This document shows, one piece after another, positions 26,613-34,619 of a DNA stretch of 64,000 bases. Origin of the DNA: Streptomyces sp. Go-475 (GTDB lineage: Bacteria; Actinomycetota; Actinomycetes; Streptomycetales; Streptomycetaceae); contig NZ_CP026121.1 in the NCBI RefSeq assembly GCF_003330845.1, positions 2,771,501 through 2,835,500 on the forward strand. The letters are read 5' to 3'. The translations under genes were made by a program, and so were the position numbers. Position 1 is the stretch's first letter. Every line of letters begins with the position of its first letter. The notes below the pieces were generated by a model. It did not search any database, had not been told where the DNA came from, and saw only the letters and a list, made by a program, of their open reading frames with translations.

Positions 26613-28649
26613 GTGCCCGTACCCCTCCCCCGCCCACCGGCCCTGTTGAAGGGGCTGGTCGCCGTCGTCCTGGCCGCCGCGTTCGCCGTCCAGGCGGTCG
26701 CGGCGCTGCTGCCCCACGTCCCGCTGCTGCTCGCCGCGACGGCCGTCTCCCTGGCCACCGAGGGTGCCCTGTACCGGTGGCAGCGCGGTGTGCTGTCGCT
26801 GTTCGCCAAGTCGCACGCGGACATCACCGTGCGGCACGTCCTGCGGGACCTGCTGCTGGTCGTGGCCCTGCTGCGGCTCGGCGAGCAGGACCGGGAGACG
26901 GTGTACGCCCCGCTGGTCGCCGGGCTGCTCGCGTTCTACGCGCTGCACTGCGCGATCCAGGCGGTCTCCGTGCTGGTCCGCCGCACCCGCACCCTGCCGG
27001 TGGTCACCCGGAACATCGACGCCGCGGCGCTGCGGCTGTCCCCGGCCCCGGCCGTGCTGCTGCGCCGCCCCGGGCACCGGCTGCTGGTGTTCGGCCTGCC
27101 GGCGACGGCCGGGCTGCTGGCGTCCGTGCCGGGCGACCAGCCGGTGTGCGCGGCGGCGGGCATCGCGCTCTCCCTCGCCCTCGCGCTCACCGGCCTCGGC
27201 GCGCTGCTGCTCCGGCTGCTGCCGGGACGCCGTCCGGCCGGCGAGCAGGAGGTGCTGGAGTGGTTCGACGGATGGCTGGCCGCGTACCGGCCGACCGTCG
27301 GCCTGTACTTCTCGGGCGGTGCCTCCTCGGCCTACCAGGCGAACATGTGGCTGGAGCCGCTCGCCGAGCTGGACGGCAGGCCGGTCATCGTGCTGCGCGA
27401 GCGGTTCATGGTGCAGAAGATCGCGGCGACGGACATCCCGATCGTGTGCCTGCCGAAGGTGTCCACGCTGATGCGGCTGGAGCACTCCACGCTCCAGGTC
27501 CTCATCCACCCGTCGAACTCCGGCAAGACCTCGCAGGTGCTGCGCATCCCCACGATCAAGCACACCTTCGTCAACCACGGCGAGAGCGACAAGCTGTCCT
27601 CGTGCAACCCGTACGCGAAGGCGTACGACGAGGTGTGGGTGGCCGGCCCGGCGGCTCGCGAGCGGTACGCGCTGGCCGAGGTGGGCGTCGAGGACAAGGA
27701 CGTGGTGGAGACGGGCCGCCCGCAGCTGGACGGCGTGACGCCGTACGCGGGTCCGCCGGCGGGGACGTGGACGACCGTGCTGTACGCGCCGACCTGGGAG
27801 GGCTGGGACGGCAACCCCGGCAACACCTCGGTCGTGGAGGCCGGTGAGAACCTCGTGCGGGCGCTGCTCGCCGACCCGGGCGTGCGGCTGCTGTACAAGC
27901 CGCATCCGCTGACGGGGTCGGTGGACCCGCGCGCGGGCGCCGCCGATCTGCGCATCCGGGAGCTGATCCGGGCGGCCAACCGGGAGCGGGGGGAGGCGCG
28001 TCCGCCGGCCGGTGCGGAACTGGCCGCCCGCGCCGCCGAGCTGGACCGGCTCACCACGTCCGTCTTCCGGGCCGGGGCCGACACCGTGGAGCGGATGCTG
28101 GTGCAGTCGGCGCCGGAGCCGGGCCGCGCGGAGGCGGTGGCGCGGGCGACGGCGGCGTGGGAGGAGGCGTACTGGGCCTCGCTGCCGGAGGGTGAGCACC
28201 AGGTCGTCACGGACGCCCGGCCCGCGCTGTACTCCTGCTTCAACGCGGCCGACCTGCTGATCAGCGATGTGTCGAGCGTGATCAGCGACTTCCTGGCGAG
28301 CGGGAAGCCGTACGCGGTCGCCAACACCAGCGGGCTGCCCGAGGACGCCTTCCGCGCGGCGTTCCCGACGGTGGCGGCGGCGACGGTGCTGACGCCCGAC
28401 GCGGCCGGGGTGCCGGACCTGCTGGAGGCCGTCCGGCACCCGGAGAAGGACGGGCTGGCCGAGGCGCGCGCCGCGTTGAAGCTGCGCCTGCTGGGGCCGG
28501 CCGAGCCGTCGTCGCAGGAGCGGTTCGGCGAGGCCGTGCGGGCGCTGTGCGCGAAGGCCCGGGACCACCGGGCCCGGGTGGCGGAGCGCCTGGCCGCGGA
28601 ACTGCCCGGCCAGCGCACCGAGGCGGCGCTCCCGACCGCACCGCGCTGA
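26613..28649 (+). CDS. Membrane-anchored TagF/TarF-like polyol-phosphate polymerase (paralog A)
   Basis: A 678-aa protein. Residues 10-215 hold about five membrane helices and a signature PVVTRNID (residues 129-136). The C-terminal half is a Glyphos_transf (TagF-type GT-B) domain: IKHTFVNHGESDKLSS, LYAPTWEGWDGNPGNTS, RLLYKPHPLTGS and DLLISDVSSVISDFLASGKP. Such enzymes transfer glycerol- or ribitol-phosphate from CDP-activated donors onto wall teichoic acid. Unlike Bacillus TagF it carries its own membrane domain. It is paralogous to 30270-32378, which lies on the opposite strand. GTG at 26613, with GGAG 7 bases upstream. Confidence 0.85.
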   Translation: MPVPLPRPPALLKGLVAVVLAAAFAVQAVAALLPHVPLLLAATAVSLATEGALYRWQRGVLSLFAKSHADITVRHVLRDLLLVVALLRLGEQDRETVYAPLVAGLLAFYALHCAIQAVSVLVRRTRTLPVVTRNIDAAALRLSPAPAVLLRRPGHRLLVFGLPATAGLLASVPGDQPVCAAAGIALSLALALTGLGALLLRLLPGRRPAGEQEVLEWFDGWLAAYRPTVGLYFSGGASSAYQANMWLEPLAELDGRPVIVLRERFMVQKIAATDIPIVCLPKVSTLMRLEHSTLQVLIHPSNSGKTSQVLRIPTIKHTFVNHGESDKLSSCNPYAKAYDEVWVAGPAARERYALAEVGVEDKDVVETGRPQLDGVTPYAGPPAGTWTTVLYAPTWEGWDGNPGNTSVVEAGENLVRALLADPGVRLLYKPHPLTGSVDPRAGAADLRIRELIRAANRERGEARPPAGAELAARAAELDRLTTSVFRAGADTVERMLVQSAPEPGRAEAVARATAAWEEAYWASLPEGEHQVVTDARPALYSCFNAADLLISDVSSVISDFLASGKPYAVANTSGLPEDAFRAAFPTVAAATVLTPDAAGVPDLLEAVRHPEKDGLAEARAALKLRLLGPAEPSSQERFGEAVRALCAKARDHRARVAERLAAELPGQRTEAALPTAPR

Positions 28650-28671
28650 CGCACCGGACGACGAGACGACC

Positions 28672-28704
28672 GCGGGGCCACGGGGAGACATCCCGTGGCC
28701 CCGC
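28672..28704. terminator. Hairpin between convergent teichoic-acid genes
   Basis: GCGGGGCCACGGG pairs perfectly with CCCGTGGCCCCGC (13 bp, 7-base loop), 22 bases past the plus-strand polymerase stop. Confidence 0.8.
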
Positions 28705-28733
28705 ACCGCTGTCGGCGTCAGCGTCGACGTCGG

Positions 28734-28840
28734 CCCGCATGCGGCATCGACCTCGGCGCCCGCCTCCCTGCGGCATCCGCCTCGGTGCCCGCCCGCACGC
28801 GGCGTCAGTGTCGGCGTCAACCCGCACGCGGCGTCCGCCC
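28734..28840. repeat. Degenerate tandem repeat of about 29-30 bases (roughly four units)
   Basis: Units share CCGCAYGCGGCRTC followed by a CTCGGYGCCCGCC-like part; later units drift. It lies between two convergent genes, after the terminator, and encodes nothing convincing. Confidence 0.45.
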
Positions 28841-28856
28841 ACCGCGCCGCCCGCCG

Positions 28857-30065
28857 TCACGCCGCCGGCCGCACCTCGCGCGAGGTCAGCACGCGCCGTG
28901 CCTTGCGCACAGCCCGTCGCATGAACGTGTCCACGCCGCCCTCGCGGTAGCCCGGGAAGGCTCGTGCCTCGCGTGGCTCGGCGAGGTAGACCGAGTCGGG
29001 GATGCCCGCGGCCTTGTCGCGGAAGTGCGGGTAGACGAGGTAGACCCGGCGGCCCTTCTTCTCCAGGAGGGCCGCCGCCTGCTTCTTCGCCTTGACGAAC
29101 TTCACGACGTCCAGCAGCAGTTCGGGGCGCTGCTCGGCGACCAGGTGCAGACGCAGCCGCTCGTGGACCTTGAGGCGCTGGGCGACGCCCTCCGTCCAGT
29201 ACGCGTCCATCAGCGGCTTGGCCAGCTCGAACTTGTGCCGGCGGATCTCCTCGCTGTCCGTCAGGAACTTGGGCCCGAACTGCGGCAGCAGGGTCACGAG
29301 GAAGGGCCGGACCATCAGCTGGTCGCGCCGGCCGCCCGCCGGGAGGTGCTCGGCGATGAGCTTCATCAGGGCGCGCGCGGAGTCGAAGCGCAGCGTGTAA
29401 CTGCCGCTCTTGGTCACGTGCTTGCCGTCGTCACGGCCCACCAGGTAGTAGCAGGTGTGGTCGGCGACGACGGAGACGCCGTCCGCCCGCAGGTACGCCT
29501 CCATGGTGAACAGCGCGTCCTCGCCCGTGAACAGCGACTCGTCGAACCGCATCCCGTGCCGCTCGAGCAACGCGCGGCGGAACAGCTTCTGCGCGCTGAG
29601 CGTGAACTTGATGTTGGAGGAGAAGACGTCCGTCCGCTCCACCGTCTTGCCCCACATGGACTTCGGCGCGGAGCGGTTGACGCCCTCGACCTTGCCGAGG
29701 ACGACGTCCGTGCCGGCGCGGTCGGCCATGGCGACCATCCGCTCCAGGGCCTCGGGGCCCAGCCGGTCGTCGGCGTCGAGGAAGAAGACGTAACGCCCGC
29801 TGGCCTTGGCCAGGCCGACGTTGCGCGGGCCGCTGGGGCCGCCGGAGTTCTCCTGACGGACCACCAGGACGTGCATGGGAGCCCGCTGGGCGAACTCCTC
29901 CAGGTACTCCCCTGTGCCGTCCGTCGATCCGTCGTCCACCGCGATGACCTCGATGCGCTCCGGATCGAGGGTCTGCGCCTCTACGGACGCGAGGCACTCG
30001 ATCAGGTACGGCATCGCTTCGTACGCCCCGATGATCACGCTCACATCAGGCTGCGCAACGGTCAC
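28857..30065 (-). CDS. GT2 family glycosyltransferase
   Basis: A 402-aa protein with a GT-A fold: DVSVIIGAYEAMPYLIECLA, VIAVDDGSTDGTGEYL, and the DxD-type FFLDADDRLGPEALERM. FTGEDALFTMEAYLRA contains the ED catalytic-base position. The C-terminal 180 residues are helical and basic (VDTFMRRAVRKARRVLTS), which suggests membrane association. No membrane helices were seen. It lies in the wall-polymer island, so it probably decorates or primes a teichoic acid. The donor sugar cannot be told. GTG at 30065, with GGGGGAAAC directly before. Confidence 0.88.
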   Translation of the reverse strand: MTVAQPDVSVIIGAYEAMPYLIECLASVEAQTLDPERIEVIAVDDGSTDGTGEYLEEFAQRAPMHVLVVRQENSGGPSGPRNVGLAKASGRYVFFLDADDRLGPEALERMVAMADRAGTDVVLGKVEGVNRSAPKSMWGKTVERTDVFSSNIKFTLSAQKLFRRALLERHGMRFDESLFTGEDALFTMEAYLRADGVSVVADHTCYYLVGRDDGKHVTKSGSYTLRFDSARALMKLIAEHLPAGGRRDQLMVRPFLVTLLPQFGPKFLTDSEEIRRHKFELAKPLMDAYWTEGVAQRLKVHERLRLHLVAEQRPELLLDVVKFVKAKKQAAALLEKKGRRVYLVYPHFRDKAAGIPDSVYLAEPREARAFPGYREGGVDTFMRRAVRKARRVLTSREVRPAA

Positions 30066-30204
30066 GTTTCCCCCTAGTCAATGGGATATTCCCCCCGTAT
30101 CGCCTCATTCGCTACTTGGTAGACGGGTGATCGAGGCAAGCGGTTGCCTCGATCGCACGTTTTAGTGAGACACCTCACACGGTGAACCGGCAGGATGGGG
30201 GAAA

Positions 30205-30249
30205 ACGAAAAGGTTCGGCCCCCGAGGAAGACTCCTCGGGGGCCGAACC
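30205..30249 (-). terminator. Strong intrinsic terminator after TagF-like paralog B
   Basis: A 17-bp perfect stem (GGTTCGGCCCCCGAGGA and its complement, 4-base loop), followed on the minus strand by TTTTCGTTTTC. It starts 20 bases past the stop. Confidence 0.92.
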
Positions 30250-30269
30250 CTTCAGCCGGCGGCGGCAGT

Positions 30270-32378
30270 TCAGGCCGTGCCGACACCGTCCGTCTCACCG
30301 GCCGCGGAGACCCGCTGCCCGGGCACGGCGTTCGCCAGCGAGCTCTCGGCGGCGGCCGAGACCCTTGACTCCTGGCCGACGTTGCGCGTCTCGGCCTTGA
30401 TGGCGAGGTTCGCGACCGCGGTGTTGAACTGGTCGATGGAGGTCGGCTCGTCCGGCCCCAGCAGGTACTGCTTGAGCTCCTTGCGGTCCTCGGCCAGCGG
30501 GTCGGCGGCCGGGTCGCGCACGGCGCGCAGCAGCTCGCCCAGCTCGTTCGCGCTGTTGGAGAGGATCACCGCGGCGCGCACCGCCGTGTTGTTCCGCTTG
30601 AACTCCTCGGCGCCCACCTCAGCGGAGTCCGTGACCGCGTACGGCTTGCCGCTCGCGATGAAGTCGGAGACCACGCTGGAGATGTCCGAGACCATCGCGT
30701 CGGAGACGTTGAAGCAGTCGTACAGCCGCGGCTCGGCGCCGGTGATGACGCGGTGCTCCCAGGTGGGGAAGGAACGCCAGTAGGCGTCGTTCCACTCGGC
30801 GCGCAGCCGGGCGACCTCCTCGTGCCGGGCGACGTCGACCAGCCCGTCACGGGTGGCCTCGGCCTCGTCGCGGCCCTTGTCGCCGCCGGTGCCGACCAGC
30901 TCGGCGATGCGGGCCTCGATCCGGGTCAGCTCGGCCTTGGCCTTCGCCTGGGCGGCGCTGTCGGCGGCGAAGCGCGAGTCGGCGGCGCGGTCCGCCGCGG
31001 CCTTGCGGACCAGCGCGGTGATGCGCTGGTGGGCGGCCTTGGCGTCCTTGCTGACGGTGCCGGTGAACGGGTGCGGCTTGTACAGCACGCGGACCGGCGG
31101 GTCGGCCGTGACCAGCCGGTTCACGATGTTCTCGCCCGCGAGCACGAGCGAGGTGTTGCCGGGGTTGCCGTCCCAGCCCTCCCAGGTGGGCGCGTACAGC
31201 ACGGTCGGGATACGGCCCTCGGGCACGCCCTGCCAGGTCTGGATCGGGGCGAGCTGCGGGCGGCCGACCTCGACGATGTCGTCGTCGCGGACACCGACGT
31301 CGGCGATGGCGTAGCGGTCGCGGCCCGCGCGGCCGGCCGTCCACACCTCGTCGTAGACCTTGCTGAACGGGTTGACGCTGGCGAGCTTGTCGCTGTCGCC
31401 GTGGCCGATGAAGACGTGCTTCATGGTGGGCACGCGCAGCAGGTGGATGTTCTTGCCGACGTTGGCGGCGTAGAGCGCGACCCGCACCGTGGACAGGTCC
31501 AGGTTCATCAGGTGCACCCCTCCGGGCACGCAGATGACGGGGACCGTGGTGGGCGCCAGGTTGTTCAGGATGACCCGCTCACGCAGGATGATCAGCGGCT
31601 TGGAGTCCAGGTTCTCCATGGTGTCCAGCCACATGTTGACCTGGTAGGCGGAGTCCTTGGAACCGGAGAAGTACAGGACGGTCTCCGGCTGGTACTCGCC
31701 CAGCCAGTCGTCGACGGCGGCCAGCACCCGCTCGGCCTTCGGCGGGATCTTCCGGCCGCGCACGTACGGCACGAGCGCCAGGACGTACAGGGCGCCGAGG
31801 ACGACCGTGATGCCGATGCCGATGAAGCCGATCAGCGCCGACTTGACCTGTGCGGCGACCAGGATGCCGACGACCGCCGCGAGGTCGAGGTGCAGCATCT
31901 TCTCGGCGGAGCGGTGCAGCAGGCCGCGCGGCGGGGCGTCCGGGATGCGGATCCGGGACTTCAGGTCGATGTTGCGCGTGGCGACCGGCATCCGGCGGCG
32001 GTTGCGGATCAGCTGGACCAGCGCGCCGTGCGGGGCCTGCAGACCGTAGAAGGCGATGAAGCAGGCGATCGCCCCGTAGTAGATCAGGTTGTCCGCGAGG
32101 GACAGCCGGGCCAGCAGCAGGACGAGCAGCAGCTGCCGGATCAGGAAGCGGATCGACAGGCCCGCCCGGACCTTGCCGAGGCGGTTGATCAGGTAGCTGC
32201 CCTTGCGGTGCAGATAGTGGTCCGCCAGGTACGTCACGGCGGCCGCTGCCGCGAAGGCGGGGACGCTCGGGACGAGCGCGGCCAGCATGAGAGCGGGGAA
32301 GCCCGCCACCATGAGGACCGCCGCGGCCAGCTCGGCCGCGCTGCCCACCCGGGCGACGCGAATAGCGGTGGATATCAC
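30270..32378 (-). CDS. Membrane-anchored TagF/TarF-like polyol-phosphate polymerase (paralog B)
   Basis: A 702-aa protein, collinear with 26613-28649. The N-terminal 210 residues have about five membrane helices and the shared motif PVATRNID (131-138). The catalytic part has MKHVFIGHGDSDKLAS, LYAPTWEGWDGNPGNTS, RVLYKPHPFTGT and DAMVSDISSVVSDFIASGKP. A charged helical insertion (about residues 470-545) separates the KPHP motif from the final motif. It is expected to polymerise CDP-activated polyol phosphates at the membrane. The cytidylyltransferase fusion gene immediately upstream on the same strand could supply its donor. GTG at 32378; the Shine-Dalgarno sequence is weak. Confidence 0.85.
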   Translation of the reverse strand: MISTAIRVARVGSAAELAAAVLMVAGFPALMLAALVPSVPAFAAAAAVTYLADHYLHRKGSYLINRLGKVRAGLSIRFLIRQLLLVLLLARLSLADNLIYYGAIACFIAFYGLQAPHGALVQLIRNRRRMPVATRNIDLKSRIRIPDAPPRGLLHRSAEKMLHLDLAAVVGILVAAQVKSALIGFIGIGITVVLGALYVLALVPYVRGRKIPPKAERVLAAVDDWLGEYQPETVLYFSGSKDSAYQVNMWLDTMENLDSKPLIILRERVILNNLAPTTVPVICVPGGVHLMNLDLSTVRVALYAANVGKNIHLLRVPTMKHVFIGHGDSDKLASVNPFSKVYDEVWTAGRAGRDRYAIADVGVRDDDIVEVGRPQLAPIQTWQGVPEGRIPTVLYAPTWEGWDGNPGNTSLVLAGENIVNRLVTADPPVRVLYKPHPFTGTVSKDAKAAHQRITALVRKAAADRAADSRFAADSAAQAKAKAELTRIEARIAELVGTGGDKGRDEAEATRDGLVDVARHEEVARLRAEWNDAYWRSFPTWEHRVITGAEPRLYDCFNVSDAMVSDISSVVSDFIASGKPYAVTDSAEVGAEEFKRNNTAVRAAVILSNSANELGELLRAVRDPAADPLAEDRKELKQYLLGPDEPTSIDQFNTAVANLAIKAETRNVGQESRVSAAAESSLANAVPGQRVSAAGETDGVGTA

Positions 32379-32459
32379 GGAGAAACCTGCTCTTGGGAGG
32401 GGTGTGCCGGTCTTGTTCTGAAATGCGGCTGGTCTGTGAATATTCGCGAGACTGTATGG

Positions 32460-32523
32460 ATTCAGGCCCCTGCGAACACCCCTGTCGACGAAACCGTGAA
32501 CAGAAGGGCGCAGAGGCCTGAAT
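32460..32523. repeat. 15-bp near-perfect inverted repeat with 34-base loop
   Basis: ATTCAGGCCCCTGCG (32460-32474) pairs with CGCAGAGGCCTGAAT (32509-32523) with one mismatch. It lies in the gap between the CDP-polyol synthase fusion and TagF-like paralog B. No U-tract follows. A 10-bp palindrome TTGGCGCCAA (32537-32546) is just beside it. Confidence 0.5.
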
Positions 32524-32549
32524 TACTGGAGTCTATTTGGCGCCAATTA

Positions 32550-34046
32550 TTACACGCCGTCCTGCCGGTCCAGCACCGAGGCCAGCGCCTGCTCGAAGCC
32601 GGACGCCCGGGCGGCGCCGGCCGTCGGGTCCTGCTGGCGGACGTCGATGACGTGGCCGGTCAGCTCGGACAGCAGCACGTCCAGCGAGGTGCGGGCCACG
32701 GCCTCGGAGGACAGCAGGGAGCCCGCCGGCTCCTGGCCGAAGGCCTTGGTGCGCATCGGGGTGGCGGTGCGCTCGGGGTTGATGCAGTTGACGCGGACGC
32801 CGTCGCCGGCCCACTCGTCGGACAGGGCCTGGGTGAGGTTCACCATCGCGGCCTTGGTCGAGGAGTAGAGGCTGTACTCGGCGCGGCCGCGGGTGTAGCT
32901 GCTGGAGGTGTAGAGCAGCAGCTGGCCCTTGGTCTCGGACAGGTACTTGTACGACGAACGGGCGATCTGCACCGGGGCCAGGTAGTTGACCTTCAGCGCC
33001 TCTTCGATGGTGGCGTTGTCGGTCTCGGCGAGCTTGCCGATGCGCAGCACGCCGGCGGTGTTGACGACGTAGTCGATGCGGCCGGTCTCGGCGTACGCCT
33101 TGGACAGCGCGTCGTCGACCTCCTCCGGGTTCTCCACGTGGGTGCCGGTGGTGGAGCGGCCGAGCGCGTAGACCGTGGCGCCGTAGGACTCGGCGAGTTC
33201 GGCGATGTCCTTGCCGATGCCGTAGGAGCCGCCGAAGACGACGACCGTCTTGCCGGTCAGCAGCTCGCGGTAGGCCTCCTCGGAGACCTGCTCGGGCGCG
33301 GCCGTGGAGGCGAGCTGGAAGAGCTTGTCGGCGATGAAGACGTCGACGGGCTGGGTGACCTTCATGTTGTACTCGTCACCCGCGACGACGTGGATCGGCA
33401 CGTCGGGCAGGTACTTGAGCACCACGGAGCAGTCGTCGGTGGCCTGGAAGTTGGGGTCGCCGGCGGCGACCTCGTAGGCCCGCTTGATCGTGGACAGCTT
33501 GAAGGCCTGCGGGGTCTGGCCGCGGCGCAGCCGGGAGCGGTCCGGGATCTCGGTGATGAACTCGCCGTCCTCGCCGTGCGTGCGCGTGACGATGATGGTG
33601 TCCGCGGACGGGATGGCGACGTCGACCGCCTGGTAGCGCTCCAGCGCCGCGACGCAGTCGTCGATGACGCGCTGCGACAGCAGGGGGCGCACGGCGTCGT
33701 GGAAGAGGACGTTGACGTCCTCGCCCTCGGCCAGGCCCTCGCCCAGGGCGGAGATGGCGCGCTCGGTGGTCTCGTTCCGCGTGGAGCCGCCCTCGATGAT
33801 CTTCGAGACCTTCTTGAATCCGGCCTTCGCGACAATCTTCTCGACATCGGGCACATAGCCCGGCGCCATCAGCACGATGATGTCGTCGATGGACTCGGCG
33901 TTCTCGAAGGTGGTCAGGGTGTGCTCGATGACTGCCTTGCCGGCGATCTTCAGCAGCTGCTTGGGGATCGACAGACCCACCCGCTGACCGGTGCCACCGG
34001 CCAGGATCACTGCGGTGGTACGGGGCTTGGCTATGTGCTGGGACAC
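32550..34046 (-). CDS. Cytidylyltransferase-SDR fusion, probable CDP-ribitol (polyol) synthase
   Basis: A 498-aa protein. Residues 1-235 are an IspD/TarI cytidylyltransferase: ILAGGTGQRVGLSIPKQ (14-30), EGGSTRNETTERAI, LFHDAVRPLLS and FQATDDCSVV. Residues about 245-498 are a short-chain reductase: VVVFGGSYGIGKDIAELA, VVNTAGVL, and catalytic YSLYSSTK. The architecture matches Haemophilus Bcs1, which reduces ribulose 5-phosphate and activates it as CDP-ribitol. With two TagF-like polymerases nearby it most likely makes the wall teichoic acid donor. The N-terminal half alone could be mislabelled ispD. GTG at 34046, in frame after GGTAGGT. Confidence 0.85.
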   Translation of the reverse strand: MSQHIAKPRTTAVILAGGTGQRVGLSIPKQLLKIAGKAVIEHTLTTFENAESIDDIIVLMAPGYVPDVEKIVAKAGFKKVSKIIEGGSTRNETTERAISALGEGLAEGEDVNVLFHDAVRPLLSQRVIDDCVAALERYQAVDVAIPSADTIIVTRTHGEDGEFITEIPDRSRLRRGQTPQAFKLSTIKRAYEVAAGDPNFQATDDCSVVLKYLPDVPIHVVAGDEYNMKVTQPVDVFIADKLFQLASTAAPEQVSEEAYRELLTGKTVVVFGGSYGIGKDIAELAESYGATVYALGRSTTGTHVENPEEVDDALSKAYAETGRIDYVVNTAGVLRIGKLAETDNATIEEALKVNYLAPVQIARSSYKYLSETKGQLLLYTSSSYTRGRAEYSLYSSTKAAMVNLTQALSDEWAGDGVRVNCINPERTATPMRTKAFGQEPAGSLLSSEAVARTSLDVLLSELTGHVIDVRQQDPTAGAARASGFEQALASVLDRQDGV

Positions 34047-34619
34047 AGGTGACCTACCTTGGGGCGACAGGGAACTTGGAAATGGTCCCACTTGTGGTTA
34101 CCGCAGTGCAAGGTGAGCGACCTCCGCCGCATATGTGCGCGCAACCTGCCATTCACCTCCCACTCCTGGTGATTGGTGAGACGGTTCCGTGGACGTGCGC
34201 GAAATGCGCTGTGAGTAACTCCACAGAAGCGCAGCGGCGTCGGAGCCGCTCGGGGCGGCGGTGGACCGGGACCTTCACGAGGTGCTTGGACGACGTCCGG
34301 TGCACGGTACGCGCTTTGACGGCCCTCCGCGCACCACACCCGCCCCCGGAGGCGGCGCGGACCAGGGCCGCCGTGTGCGGATCTTCACGTGCCGGGACAC
34401 GGGGCTGCACGCGTTCTTCATGAACCGGATCGCGAATAGCGCGCGCCCCGCGGCTCATTGCCGGGGAATTCCCGGTCAAGATTCCGCAGCAATTCGGTCT
34501 CGGCGAGAACAATACGCGTCAGGCCCGGGTCGGACTTCTCACACGGCTCGCCCGTCGCGTACGGCGAAGAGCCCGGGACTCCGAGGAGTCCCGGGCTCAC
34601 GGACGGGTCGTGGGCCGGG
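34047..34619. other. 573-bp intergenic region with no supported gene
   Basis: It separates the CDP-polyol synthase start from the phoD stop. It must hold the promoter of the synthase-polymerase genes and contains the phoD terminator at its right end. Open frames on both strands have neither coding bias nor ribosome binding sites. The part near 34090-34230 is less GC-rich than its surroundings, as expected for a promoter region. I could not place -35/-10 boxes with confidence. Confidence 0.5.
34569..34598 (-). terminator. phoD terminator hairpin
   Basis: GAGCCCGGGACTCC pairs perfectly with GGAGTCCCGGGCTC (14 bp, minimal loop), about 20 bases past the phoD stop. Confidence 0.75.

Noticed and set aside
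28734..28840. CRISPR-like array
   Set aside because: Units are degenerate and contiguous with no unique spacers, and no cas gene is present.
32550..34046. IspD of the MEP isoprenoid pathway
   Set aside because: The cytidylyltransferase half fits, but the fused SDR domain and teichoic-acid neighbours favour CDP-polyol synthesis.
30753..34052. 1099-codon plus-strand open frame
   Set aside because: Antisense to the TagF-like paralog B and the CDP-polyol synthase, both of which have clear motifs.
34047..34619. Short ORFs in the gap upstream of the CDP-polyol synthase
   Set aside because: Frames of 60-124 codons on both strands lack third-position bias, ribosome binding sites and recognisable sequence.
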